Positions 44,420-55,864 of a stretch of 64,000 nucleotides of DNA are shown here, one piece after another (the first letter of the stretch is position 1; the number at the start of each line of letters is the position of its first letter). A model generated the notes under the pieces. That model searched no databases. It saw only the letters and a list, made by a program, of their open reading frames with translations, and had not been told where the DNA came from. Both the position numbers and the translations under genes were made by a program. The stretch lies in NCBI GenBank assembly GCA_032622095.1, contig CP136066.1:203816978-203880977 (forward strand), given 5' to 3'. The stretch comes from Siphonodentalium dalli. Its lineage: Eukaryota > Mollusca > Scaphopoda > Gadilida > Siphonodentaliidae.

Positions 44420-46080
44420 TGAATCCAAACTCTTCATGGACCCTACACACCAAATGCCAATCTAACCTATTTTTAAAATGTAACCCAGTCACCTGAGGAC
44501 CATCCATACTCTATATAGGCTAAATAGGCCTAATGACTCTGAGTAGAACACGTTTTAAGAATTACCATGGGGAAAGAGTTATGTCCCTGGTCTAACCTCT
44601 ATTTGACCTGGTGACCCTATTTGAACAAATCTGAATCCCAGTCACCTATGGAACTCCATACAAAATATAAGCTAAATATGCTAAATGATTCTTGAGAAGA
44701 TGTTTTAAGAATAACTATTGAGGTAAAGAGTTATGTCCCTGGCTCTGCCCCTATTTAAGCCAGTGTTCCAATTTGAACAAATCTGAATCATAGTCAACCA
44801 ATGACCATCCGTACAAATATATGCTGAATAGGCCTGATGGTTCTTGATAAGGCGTTTTAAGAAATACTAGAGAGGGAACAAGTTGCATCCCTGGCTCTAC
44901 CGCTATTTGACCTGGTGAACAAATTTGAACAAATCTGAATTCCTGTCATCCAAGGACTCTGAATACCAAATATAAGCTGAATAGGTCTGATGGTTCTTGA
45001 TAAGATCATTTGAAGAATTACAATTGATGGACAAGTTATGTCCCTGGCTTATTTGACCCGGTGACCCCATTTGAAGAAATATGTATCACAGTCACCCAAG
45101 GACCCTCCATACCACATTTAAGCTGAATATGTCTGATGGTTCTTGAGAAGAAGAGTATAGCTCCTCCAGAGACCTGGTCTCAGATAAGATAAAAAGTCCC
45201 CCCCCCTCTTCCATCCAGTTTCCCATATATATAATTGTGTTAGAACACATGTATTTATTTTTAATGTCAGAATCACACTTGGCATCATTTTTCTCCATGA
45301 ATACAACAAACTTAAGAATGTGGATTGCTAGTTATCATAGCCTTTCTGTGCCATCTATATGCAAACAGCTCTAACTGTGACACAGGCATGGCATACGCCA
45401 GTTACTAGTAACACAGAAGTATGGGATATTCCACACATAGCTGTCACAACAAGCAGATTTAATTTCAATCACAGCTGCCATAATGAATTTATAATCACAT
45501 TTCTGACTTCAATGCTGTTATTAAGTAAACATTCTGTCTCCTATATCTCAGATAGCTGTATGTGCTGTTTACATATGTTCTGGATTTTAAAGTGATTTAA
45601 AACCAAATTTGCTGTTGGGACTCCAGGTATCCCTGGGGATGTTATAATGGCAATAGTTTTTCATATCTTTTTAATACAAAAAAAATTATGCAATGAGCTC
45701 AATCTGAATTTTTTGGGGGGTTTTTTGTTATGTCCCTGGCTCCGTCCACATTTGACCCAGTGACCTCATTTGAACAAATCTGAACCCCAGTCACACAAGG
45801 ACCCTTCATCCCAAATATGAACCCATTCAGTCTGATGGCACTTGAAAAGAAGTTGTTTTAAGAATTACTATGGAGGGAAAGAGTTACGGCCCTGGCTTCG
45901 CAACTATTTGACCCCAATGACCTCATTTGAACAAATCTGAATGTGAGTCACCCAGGGAACATCCACACAAAATATGACCTCATTCGGTCCTATGGATCTA
46001 AAGAAGAAGATGTTCAAAGAATTGTTGACAGACGGATGGACGGACGGACGGACAGACAGACTACGGACGAGGAGTGATGA
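44420..46080. repeat. Diverged ~150-bp tandem repeat of bivalve type in CPSF2 intron 7
   Basis: Recurring AAAGAGTTATGTCCCTGGCT, GACCTGGTGACCCCATTTGA, AACAAATCTGAATCCCAGTC, CCAAATATAAGCTGAATAGG and TGATGGTTCTTGAGAAGA. It is interrupted by about 500 bp of other sequence (45,210-45,720) and closed by GGATGGACGGACGGACGGAC. I recall this family from bivalve introns. Confidence 0.78.
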
Positions 46081-46129
46081 CTATAACAAAAGCAGACAAC
46101 AGAGGGACAAAAAGAAAATACAAGTGCTA

Positions 46130-46226
46130 AGGGATGTATATTAATTGGTGGTCGTTTGTTGAACATATTACTTGAACATTTCCAGAGGGATCTATTTGTC
46201 AATGAGTATTTAGTATAGAAAGGGTG
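46130..46226. mobile_element. TTAA-E MITE right end
   Basis: TCGTTTGTTGAACATATTAC, CTATTTGTCAATGAGTATTT, AGTATAGAAAGGG. The left part is missing. Confidence 0.7.
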
Positions 46227-46348
46227 AAAGTGAGCAAGTTTATTTGGAACATTTTAAAAGGGTCTAAATTTAAATGTTAATATTGTTCAATATATATCCC
46301 ATATGACCAAGTCTCTATGTCTGGAGGCATTTGGTTGTATTAAATTGA

Positions 46349-46718
46349 CAAAGCCTGCAAATAGTGTATCTGTCATTTGCAGAATGAGGTGCCCAGAGGG
46401 TGAATTTAGTGATGCTATCCCACACAGTGGCGAGCACTACAAAATTCACCCTCTGGGGACCTCATTCAGCTTAGGCCTTAGGCCACTAATTTGCAGAAGA
46501 TAAAATGCATAATCGAGGTGACAAAATGGTGAACATCACCAACTTCAACTGGGGAACTTTAAACTTATCCTAGGTCTCCCATAGCAGTTGAGACCTAAGC
46601 AGAATGAGGTTCCCAGAGGGTGAATTTGGTGATGCTAGTCCACTGTGTGGGATAGCGTACCCAAATCACCCTCTGGGGACCTCATTCTGCAAATGACAGA
46701 TACACTATTCAAGACATG
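46349..46718. mobile_element. hAT-A MITE next to CPSF2 exon 7
   Basis: AAAGCCTGCAAATAGTGTAT at left, two hairpins, spacer with CATAATCGAGGTGAC, right end ACACTATTCAAGACATG. Confidence 0.86.
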
Positions 46719-46741
46719 CAAATGTATAAGCCAATACATAC

Positions 46742-46840
46742 CTGTGATTTGGCAAATTCTATAACATTGAAGCCAACATTATTGAGCAGAGCTAAAGAAT
46801 ACGGTGTTAATCCTGACTCCACACTTCTCCACATCTGGTC
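46742..46840 (-). CDS. CPSF2: CPSF2 coding exon 7
   Basis: 99 bp, exactly 33 codons, phase 0 at both ends, acceptor GTTTTTGCAG and donor CAG|GTATG. It encodes [20 protein letters not shown] then [13 protein letters not shown]. The family counterpart reads [20 protein letters not shown], so identity is clear. It belongs to the beta-CASP part of the protein. A hAT-A MITE ends about 25 bp downstream of the donor. Because the exon is symmetric, skipping it would keep the frame. Confidence 0.95.
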
Positions 46841-46854
46841 CTGCAAAAACAAAA

Positions 46855-47213
46855 ATCATTTAATCACATAATTAGCCCCTAAACACGGCCTCATATATTT
46901 TAGTAAGACACACATGTATTATCGGCATGCGCAGTGTAATAAGAGCTTAGCGCAATGCCGGAATTTTATTATTATGTTAATTAGAATATAATTATGATAT
47001 TCGATTTGCGTTGGGTTATTTATTGCTGACTGCGAGATAAACATGGGTGATAAGAGTGGTTGAACAATTTTGTCAACATGAAAAGACACATTTAAAATTT
47101 AAAACTATATTTTTTCTTCACTTCCTTTTTGGTTGTGATAAGGAAATCAATATTAGTTATTTTAACACCAGCCTTTTCGAGATCGTTTACGCTTGCTAAA
47201 ATGTGAGTATGTA
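46855..47213. repeat. Direct repeat flanking CPSF2 exon 6, intron 6 copy
   Basis: AATCACATAATTAGCCCC, GGCATGCGCAGTGTAATAAG, TTAGAATATAATTATGATAT, GATAAGGAAATCAATATTAG. The same order occurs at 48,012-48,390. Confidence 0.88.
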
Positions 47214-47273
47214 TAGCATTAACCACTAGGCTATCCAGCTCCCAATACATAGTATAGATGAAGGCAAACATAC

Positions 47274-47362
47274 CAGCAACTGAGCTAATTCAAGCATTCG
47301 TCCAGCAGTATCAACAGCAATTAGAACATTACCATCATTCCTCATGGTTTTTAATATAGTAG
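47274..47362 (-). CDS. CPSF2: CPSF2 coding exon 6 (beta-CASP motif)
   Basis: 89 bp, acceptor TATTTCAG and donor CTG|GTATG. It encodes (T)[20 protein letters not shown] then RMLELAQLL, matching the highly conserved [20 protein letters not shown] of CPSF2. The acidic residue of AVDTAGR corresponds to the beta-CASP motif A region. The exon is phase 0 at its 3' end. It is flanked by two direct copies of a ~360 bp sequence, one in intron 6 (46,855-47,213) and one in intron 5 (48,012-48,390). Confidence 0.95.
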
Positions 47363-48011
47363 CTGAAATACAAATATATATATGATATTATCTACCATTT
47401 CCTAGGAAATTCCCTGATACAATTGGCGATAATGAATTGGCGATAAAAACATCCATATCGTTACTGCAGTTGCGATACAAGGCGCTCGTGACGTCGTTGA
47501 CTGGTTCAAAAACATGAATGAACTGACGTCACATCAATTGCGTGAAAAATCAAGACGACATTCTAACGTATATTCTTGCGTACTATAAACAAATAGTTCC
47601 TAGGTTTTAACATTATTTTATTGCCTACCATCATGGGTGTTAGGGTATGACATATCACAAAGTAACTAATATTCAGTATTTATTATAAATTATATAAAAC
47701 ATGCAGGTGTAAGAGATTTTTTCCATTGAATTCCATTAGGCATATTCGCGTGAACTTGCAGGTTGGGAGAATTTAGCAAAGTGAGCTAATCGCGTGACAC
47801 AGCAACCTTTGCAAGTTGGGAGAATTTACTCAAGAAAGCTAATCGTCGGACACAAATCCAACAATTTTGGCATTTAAGAAACTGTTAACATGTAATTTGT
47901 GCAGTGAATTCTGTCACACCAATGGTAGATAAATGTCGCCTCGTCGCTATATGGCCACGAAAACTAGCCTTGTTGCGATACATGAATCGATAGCGACACA
48001 TTGTGTAAATA

Positions 48012-48390
48012 ACACATATTTATCACATAATTAGCCCCATAACCCGGCATCATATTTTTTAGGATGACACAGGTGTATTAACGGCATGCGCTGTGATGTA
48101 AGAGCTTAGCGCAATAATATTGATCAATGTTATCATTATGCTAATTAGAATATAATTATGATATTCAATTTGTGTTGGATTATTTAGTGTTGACTGTAAT
48201 ATAAACATGGGTGATAATGGTGGTTGAACAATTTTGTCATCATGATAAAACATATTTAAAACGGAACTATATTTCTTCTTGAAGGTGTCTTTACTTCCTT
48301 TTTGGTTGTGATAAGGAAATCAATATTAATTTGTTTTAACCCCACCCATTTTGAGATCGATTTCATTTGCTAAAATGTAAGTATGTGATA
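48012..48390. repeat. Direct repeat flanking CPSF2 exon 6, intron 5 copy
   Basis: Partner of 46,855-47,213 in the same orientation. Visible differences are scattered substitutions and a few short insertions (for example AATATTGATCAATGTTATC). Confidence 0.88.
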
Positions 48391-48671
48391 AAAAGGATTT
48401 CTAAATTCGTCGAAATGCTATACGAAATTTATTAGCCTTGTCCACTAAATTCGATTCGATATTAAATAACTAAAACCTAAGCTCGACTCGAATAAAATTT
48501 AGTGCACTCAGTTAATAAATTTTGTATAGAATTCCAACTGTTTAGAGATCCTCTATGTAGGAGTAAAATGACAGTACTAATAATAATGAAGATGTATATT
48601 CCAACTTTTCTCAGGCCTCCTCACATGGTCCCGAAACCCTGCGCATTAGGAATGGGAGATATAACCGGTGC

Positions 48672-49888
48672 ACTGGTGAATCGAGATACAGAATGCTGAG
48701 ATACATGTATCGTATAGGGTCATATAATATTGTGTATCCCAATATGACCTGGTGAATCGAGATACAGAATGCTGAGATACATGTATCGTATAGGGTCATA
48801 TAATATCATGTACCCCGATATGACCTGGTGAATCGAGATACAGAATGCTGAGATACATGTATCGTATAGGGTCATATAATATTGTGTATCCCAATATGAC
48901 CTGGTGAATCGAGATACAGAATGCTGAGATACATGTATCGTATAGGGTCATATAATATTGTGTATCCCAATATGACCTGGTGAATCGAGATACAGAATGC
49001 TGAGATACATGTATCGTATAGGGTCATATAATATTGTGTATCCCAATATGACCTGGTGAATCGAGATACAGAATGCTGAGATACATGTATCGTATAGGGT
49101 CATATAATATTGTGTATCCCAATATGACCTGGTGAATCGAGATACAGAATGCTGAGATACATGTATTGTATAGGGTCATATAATATTGTGTATCCCAATA
49201 TGACCTGGTGAATCGAGATACAGAATGCTGAGATACATGTATTGTATAGGGTCATATAATATTGTGTATCCCAATATGACCTGGTGAATCGAGATACAGA
49301 ATGCTGAGATACATGTATTGTATAGGGTCATATTATATTGTGTATCCCAATATGACCTGGTGAATCGAGATACAGAATGCTGAGATACATGTATGGTATA
49401 GGGTCATATAATATTGTGTATCCCAATATGACCTGGTGAATCGAGATACAGAATGCTGAGATACATGTATCGTACAGGGTCATATAATATTGTGTATCCC
49501 AATATGACCTGGTGAATCGAGATACAGAAAGCTGAGATACATGTATTGTATAGGGTCATATAATATTGTGTATCCCAATATGACCTGGGTGAATCGAGAT
49601 ACAGAATGCTGAGATACATGTATTGTATACGGTCATATAATATTGTGTATCCCAATATGACCTGGTGAATCGAGATACAGAATGCTGAGATACATGTATT
49701 GTATAGGGTCATATAATATTGTGTATCCCAATATGACCTGGTGAATCGAGATACAGAATGCTGAGATACATGTATTGTATAGGGTCATATAATATTGTGT
49801 ATCCCAATATGACCTGGTGAATCGAGATACAGAATGCTGAGATACATGTATTGTATAGGGTCATATAATATTGTGTATCCCAATATGC
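48672..49888. repeat. 76-bp minisatellite in CPSF2 intron 5, about 16 copies
   Basis: Unit CCTGGTGAATCGAGATACAG + AATGCTGAGATACATGTATC + GTATAGGGTCATATAATATT + GTGTATCCCAATATGA. Left-hand copies carry ATGTATCGTATAG and right-hand copies ATGTATTGTATAG. Confidence 0.96.
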
Positions 49889-50207
49889 CCAATGCTGTTT
49901 GAACTGTGACCATTTGTATCTTCTACTGTGTACTTTTAGGCGCCTGATAAGAGTCATGGGTGAAATTTTTGGTTGAAATCAATAATAGTGATGATGGCAA
50001 TTTCCATCTGTCTTTTTACCAAACAATAGTTATACTTTGGCCATTTTCACCAACACGATTATTTGGCATCTCACATCAGTGTGCAAATGGCTTCATAACC
50101 GTTTTCTCAGAATTGGGAATAAAAGTGACTATTTCTCATTAGAACCACTTTGCCATTAAGCTACGTTTGACCCATCTTGTTGCCTAAAAAAAAACCCTAT
50201 AGTAAAG

Positions 50208-50655
50208 CTGATGGGGTTATTGTCACAAAGCTCCGATCACATTCGTAGCCAGCTTTTTAAATCGATCACAAATGTAGCCAGCTTTTCACCAGCGATCACA
50301 TTCGTAGCCAGCTTTTCTAATTCCATGCTTTATATATGGCGCGAAATATGACGTCATCGCGTGCATGACTAAATGTTGACGTCATGCTCCAGATATGACT
50401 TCGTTTATCAACTTATATTGGAATATAATTTGAGCATTCTAACGAAATTGATCGAAAATCTCAGGTTATTAGATAAACTAATATCAGATTAAAATTCAAG
50501 TTGTTTTTCATCCATCAACTCAGAAAAATTAGATTAACCTAATATGAAAAGCTGGCTACAAATGTGATCGTCATAGAACAGCTGGCTACATTTGTGTTCG
50601 TTTTAAAAAGCTGGCTACGAATGTGATCGATGCCTTGTGACAATGACTCCATCAG
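50208..50655. mobile_element. Mutator-like (?) MITE with 11-bp target duplication
   Basis: Ends CTGATGGGGTTATTGTCACA and TGTGACAATGACTCCATCAG. A perfect direct repeat CTATAGTAAAG is at 50197-50207 and 50656-50666. Three copies of CGATCACATTCGTAGCCAGC at the left face three inverted copies at the right. Duplications of 9-11 bp are typical of Mutator-like elements; the assignment is inference. Confidence 0.82.
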
Positions 50656-50849
50656 CTATAGTAAAGCATCCAATCCTTCACAGGAGGAAGAACACTTATT
50701 TGCTCCCGCAATTCATAAATTCACAATGGGTTTGTTGACTTTGCATTTTTGGGCGTAGTATTTTTAGGATAGAACAGTACATAAATGTAAGGGGTATTTT
50801 TCCTGCTTTATCATAGAAGATCAGATGTGGGTAAAAACACATATCTTAC

Positions 50850-50965
50850 TCATGAGTTGCTCGTCTCGGAGTCGCCGCCTGGATTGGTTATAAGTTGCGT
50901 TGAATGAATCTGTTATCATTAGAGACGGGCGATTTATATTCTCCAAAACACAGCCATTCAAATGC
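50850..50965 (-). CDS. CPSF2: CPSF2 coding exon 5
   Basis: 116 bp, acceptor GTTTTTCAG and donor ATGA|GTAAG. It completes Arg and encodes [20 protein letters not shown] and [18 protein letters not shown], matching the CPSF2 stretch [20 protein letters not shown]. This is the end of the first metallo-beta-lactamase half and the entry to the beta-CASP region. The exon ends with the first base of a Thr codon. The Mutator-like MITE at 50,208-50,655 lies 194 bp into the following intron. Confidence 0.95.
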
Positions 50966-50999
50966 CTGAAAAACATATGAAAATACCGATCACTTGATA

Positions 51000-52187
51000 G
51001 AACAACTGGGTACGAATATCAACAATGCAAACATGAAGTGAAAACAAAAAAACATTTTTCTTTGCATATTTTAGTTTGGCAGCTATTTTCAAGACTATTT
51101 TCTTTTATAAAAAAAATCACCCCAAAACTACATAATGTCTGAAAAGATGAATCAGTATCGAGTTCGAATATCTGCCAGATTATTGAAAACATGGTTGAAT
51201 AATATTTATGTTGTTTTATGTTCTTTTGGTCCTTCACACAATATAAAAATAGTTATGCAAATGGCTGCCAAAAACTAAAATATGATATGAAAAGTGTTTG
51301 ATTTTATTTCTTACAGACAGTCATAATTTCAGATGGTAGACTGAGTGCACACCCTAGTTGGGTTCATAGTCTAGATAATGCAGTGTTTTTTTTTTATATT
51401 TCCTGTAAAACTCTCTATCGACTGACCAGGACCGACCTAAAAAAATCTTGTTTCTTAAAACCCACTTTTTTACATAATTTGAACATATCTCTCATAGTGT
51501 GAGAGTGAACAGGTGTTATTATAGTAATATAGCATACATTGATTATAGAGGATGAACAGGTGTTGTTATAGTAATATAGCATACATTGATTATAGAGGAT
51601 AATAATTTTTCCCCTTCAAGTTGATATTTTGAAATTGAGATTTTTTTTTAATTCATGAATGGAGCACCTCCTTAAAAAGAAAAATTTGCTTGTCACATCA
51701 AACCTACTTTATCCAAGTTCTGACCACTTCATTTCTAAATATATAGAAACATGTTATTAATTCCACAATTTAATAAGTTAATGACAATCAAATGAAATTT
51801 TTTATAATTCATGCTTTCAATAATAGGTCTTTACCTTTAATCAGTCAGGTAATATGAGTTTGTCTTCTTTTTATACAAGACACACATATCATGAGAAACA
51901 ACCTTTCGAGGCTGTATAGTACCTTTGAATACTATTATATCCAAGCTTTGTATAAATCTGATGGTATTTGGGAACAATATTGACAGAAATTAGTTACTTG
52001 TTGACTAGGGCTGCACAGTATTTTGATATTTAGTCATATCTCGATATTGAATCTTACACCGTTTGGTCGATTCCAAAAAATGCAAATAGTCGATATATCG
52101 TCACCCGTGGTATTATTGTTGATATCGTACAGTTTCATCCTGAATGGGAAGATTATTATAAGCTCCATGCCTCCCACACAACGACAA
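51000..52187. other. No recognised feature except a small tandem duplication
   Basis: At 51,507-51,600 a ~46-bp sequence (GAACAGGTGTTATTATAGTA) occurs twice in tandem. Otherwise this is plain intron sequence. Confidence 0.55.
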
Positions 52188-52195
52188 TGCAGAGC

Positions 52196-52329
52196 CAAGC
52201 CTTGAAATCGGTGTCTGTCATTTGCTGAATGAGGTTCCCAGAGGGTGAATTTGGAGCGGGCTAGCATCACTAAATTCACCTTCTGGGGACCTCATTCTGC
52301 AAATGACAGACACCCTATTTCAAGGCTTG
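52196..52329. mobile_element. hAT-A MITE, 134-bp single-hairpin form
   Basis: CAAGCCTTGAAATCGGTGTC...CTATTTCAAGGCTTG with a perfect 8-bp duplication TGCAGAGC at 52188-52195 and 52330-52337. Only one hairpin remains. Confidence 0.93.
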
Positions 52330-52412
52330 TGCAGAGCCAACTGTGATATGGCAACAGTGTTGCATCAGATCTAATTACCTACCACTCTGCTGCGAGTATT
52401 TGCCAACACATA

Positions 52413-52625
52413 CAGTAATGCTCTAATTAATCGACCTCTTAACCAAAGCAGAATTATGGGTAACTTTTCAGGATTTAGTCGGAAATATGGCTTGTTGCCA
52501 TTCATCGGAAAGCTCTCGGCCAGAGCTTTCCGATGAATGGCAACAAGCCATATTTCCAACTAAATCCTGAAAAGTTACCCATAATTCTGCTTTGGTTAAG
52601 AGGTCGATTAATTAGAGCATTACTG
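52413..52625. mobile_element. TA-hairpin MITE in CPSF2 intron 4
   Basis: CAGTAATGCTCTAATTAATC...TTAGAGCATTACTG between TA sites. Loop CTCTCGGCCAGAG. The arms are nearly perfect. Confidence 0.93.
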
Positions 52626-52975
52626 TAGCTTTGTTTATAATTAGGCCTATCAAGTGGCCAACACGTCAGGTGGAAACTGTTCCGTTGACGTTAAAATCAT
52701 AGCCTTTATATTCTGGACATTATTTTCAGGAGACACATTTTAAATCGAGACCTTGCAAATAATTAAAGTTAATGAAATCAACAGTAATCAGGAACTTCTT
52801 TCAAACATGAATATGTATGATGTACTTAACAGTAAAGTTTATCTTTTTATGTGGTACATGACAGACGATATTTAGTCATACCGCGATATCATTTTTCATA
52901 CCCTAGTTGGTATTAAACTACAAATATTGTTGACATGTCTGACATATCATTGGTCATCAACAACATAGATCTAAC

Positions 52976-53105
52976 CTTTCTTTTTTGTGGTTGTAATCGA
53001 GGCCATATATAATTTCTTCTTCGCCATCTTTAACTATTTTCCATATTGTTCCTCCAATCATGTGACCAGCTGGGAGTGGAGTTATCTGTATGCCATGACC
53101 TTTAC
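52976..53105 (-). CDS. CPSF2: CPSF2 coding exon 4
   Basis: 130 bp, acceptor CTTTTGTTAG and donor AAAG|GTTAG. The spliced codon GGT (Gly) leads into [20 protein letters not shown], then [20 protein letters not shown], which is almost identical to vertebrate CPSF2 from memory. PAGHM(I)GG is the family's third metal-site motif region, and its His is retained. The exon ends two bases into an Arg codon. The downstream intron (52,975-50,966) contains a TA-hairpin MITE and a hAT-A MITE. Confidence 0.96.
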
Positions 53106-54121
53106 CTAACAAAAGAAATGACATTATTATATGATCATTAATTTTCTCCCGCGAACCCCACAGTAATTGATTGGCCTGGCCGGGTTGATAAATCATGATA
53201 TTAACCCGGCGCGGAGTTAATAACAAAATATGTGCTACGTCATGCGTAAGAGGTGGCTGTCCAATCACGTTACGCATAGCTTTGCAACCAGCCAATCAAA
53301 ATTGCTCATAAATAACTCATTTGTCGGAAGAGAGTTTCAGTAAATCTGCTACGGCCTCTGTGAATATTAACTTCCTCGGGTTGATAAATCCTCATGTCAA
53401 CATCGAAACCATGCAACAAATGTATAATATTAACTCTTTCTCAGGCCTTTAGATTAGCCTAATTTGGGGACATTTCGGGAAACCGCGGGGGTTGGTTCGG
53501 AAGGGGGGGTACCCCCTTTTGACTATAGGGGGTCCGGGGAGAATTTTTTTTAAACGTAAGCCTAAAATGGAATCTATCTGGTTGGTTCTGAAGCATTCAG
53601 CATGTTATATTACCCTTATATTTTCAAGTTTTGTAAGTTACAATCTGATATTTATTGGATCATTTGACATCAACAAAGCCATTTTATAGATGTATGGTGC
53701 TTGAAATTTCTCCAAGCAGTCCACCAACATACTGATCATGGGTATTGCCAATTAAAATTTAATTTAATGTGAACCTGAAAAAAGTTAGAAAGTTGATATG
53801 TTGTGGTCAAATGAAGCAATATAGTAATAGTTTATTAATAGTATATAAACACACAAACAGGTCATAAAAAGGGTGAAAATATTTAATGAAAATTTAAATC
53901 CAGAAAGTTCAAATACGCTCATCAACAAACAGATATATTATATTAAGTTACAGTTGCCAAAACTGACTGTACAGGTATATCTTATCTAAAAGTCATTACA
54001 CAATTACTTAGATCAAGTTGATCATAAACACTGCGTGTGTTGAGCAACAGAATCAGTATTTCCTTTATTTTGAACTAATAACAAGTAACTACTGTAACTA
54101 CTAAACTAGGCAAAACTGATG
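53106..54121. other. Intron sequence, no recognised feature
   Basis: About 1 kb at the 3' side of CPSF2 intron 3. A TTTAGATTAGCCTAATTTGG stretch at 53,450 resembles the left end of the 55,177-55,582 element. Confidence 0.5.
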
Positions 54122-54467
54122 TTTTAAAGGGGTACTGGACACTAAATATTGCCATTTATTTTATGGGACCATCTCATATTATACCCAACAAGATTTATAC
54201 AGCCAACAAATGAATAAATTGAGCAATGAATGAGTGCCATATACACTCATGTGCTTTAAGAATAACTCATTTTCATTAAAATTATCTTGTTTCCATTTTT
54301 TCAAAGAGCACCTGTATGAGTGTATTTTGCAATCATCCATGGCATAAATTTATCCATATGTTGCATACATTCTGTTGGATATAATATGAGATAGTCCCAT
54401 AATGATAAATCATAAAAATTAAAATGCCCAAATTTAGTGTTCTTAATGACTTCATTACCCTTTAAAG
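54122..54467. mobile_element. Inverted-repeat element, class unknown
   Basis: Left TTTTAAAGGGGTACTGGACA, CATTTATTTTATGGGACCAT, CTCATATTATACCCAAC; right ATAATATGAGATAGTCCCAT...AATTTAGTGTTC...CATTACCCTTTAAAG. The arms are imperfectly complementary over ~90 bp. Confidence 0.7.
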
Positions 54468-55176
54468 ACACAGTTGGCCTTGGCGGTGGGTATCCTGTGA
54501 AAATATCTCCACCCGTCCAAAACAGCTACAAACAGAAACTACATCAAAATGTAGATAGACTTTGTCCGTATACAAATAAGAAATATCGCACAAACAGTAT
54601 CTTATGGTCATATGTTTGACCATTGTTATGTAAACAAAGGCGTAAAAAGTTACTTTTCTGGTGTTTGTTTATATTATGATGGTAAACATAAAGAGCGTTC
54701 TTTGTTGGTGAATACCTGATATGGAACTAATAAAGAGCGTTTATGCCATTTGTGTGTGATTAGCCAGTAGCATTGTGCTGTCTTCTGTAACACAATCAGG
54801 CTATTGCTTAGGTAAAATATAGTAGGTCTTTATGATAACATGCTGTTTACGCGATGGTCATGGTATATATGAACGGAACTGTATGCGTTTTACTGTTTTT
54901 TCTGTTTACGGTGTTTGGAACAAATATGAATATTTTCGACCATTAAGGCTGCACGTGCCTTTAATGTTTCACTGTAACTAATGTAACTTAATATGTCTGT
55001 TTTTGTTGAAGTCCTTGTCAAATATATTTATAATTTCATTGATGGATGTGTTGTCCAAATGGAGTGGAAGCATGCGTATTCTAATTAGTTTATCAAGAGT
55101 CTCATCTTTTGTCGATCCCTGATGTTTTCCCAGTAACAATTGCATTTGGCTGAAACCTCTCTCGGAAATGGCATTA
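54468..55176. other. Intron sequence, no recognised feature
   Basis: About 700 bp of CPSF2 intron 3 without coding match. Confidence 0.5.
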
Positions 55177-55582
55177 GAGCAGGCCTTTATATTGGTCTAA
55201 TTTGGGGATATCGGACATGGCGTGCCGACCATGGTTCGTCACGTCGTGAGAAAATTTTTAAATCTAAACCCGTGAAATGCAATATCTTGCATGGCTTCTA
55301 ACAGGACATATATCTCGCAATGAAATATATTTCCATCCTGTACTAGTTTAATTGAAGTTTTATTACATTTCTGAAAAAATTTCATCACTTTAATAAATCC
55401 TGCCCTTTTAAATAGATTTGACATATGATATATATCCAATTTTAGATTGTGTAATTGTATAAAAAAAAAATATATATATATTTTTTTTTCTTCTTCTAAT
55501 TTTTTATTTTATTTGGGGACATCTCTTTAATTTGGGGACATCGTTAAACGCCGTGAATTTGGGGTAATTTAAAGGCCTGCTC
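55177..55582. mobile_element. Element with 13-bp inverted ends GAGCAGGCCTTTA
   Basis: GAGCAGGCCTTTATATTGGT at left and AATTTAAAGGCCTGCTC at right. AATTTGGGGACAT words are repeated near both ends. It adjoins a TTAA-E copy that lacks its TTAACC start. No target duplication seen. Confidence 0.65.
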
Positions 55583-55780
55583 TTTCTATACTAAATACTC
55601 ATTGGCCTAAGTCGTTTGTTGAACTCATTATCTGCACCAATATATATGAATCCTTCTGCGCTTTTATGTTTATGTCTGTCGTCTGCTGATGTATCCTGAA
55701 TATCCCTCCAAATTAGTAATGAACCATTCCAATTTACACTTTTATAACTGGGTGGAAGAATCCATTTAGTAAAGAAAGGA
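55583..55780. mobile_element. TTAA-E MITE, left tip missing
   Basis: TTTCTATACTAAATACTCAT, ACACTTTTATAACTGGGTGG, ATTTAGTAAAGAAAGGA then TTAA (55781-55784). Confidence 0.72.
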
Positions 55781-55864
55781 TTAAGGAGTCGAAAAACCCT
55801 ATGTACAAAAGAACGCAGTGCCTGATATTAACATTTATTATATACTTGCCCATGAATTATAAGG

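Noticed and set aside
49404-49957. Repeated MTLYNTCISAFCISIHQV frames
   Set aside because: Accidental frames of the 76-bp minisatellite in CPSF2 intron 5.
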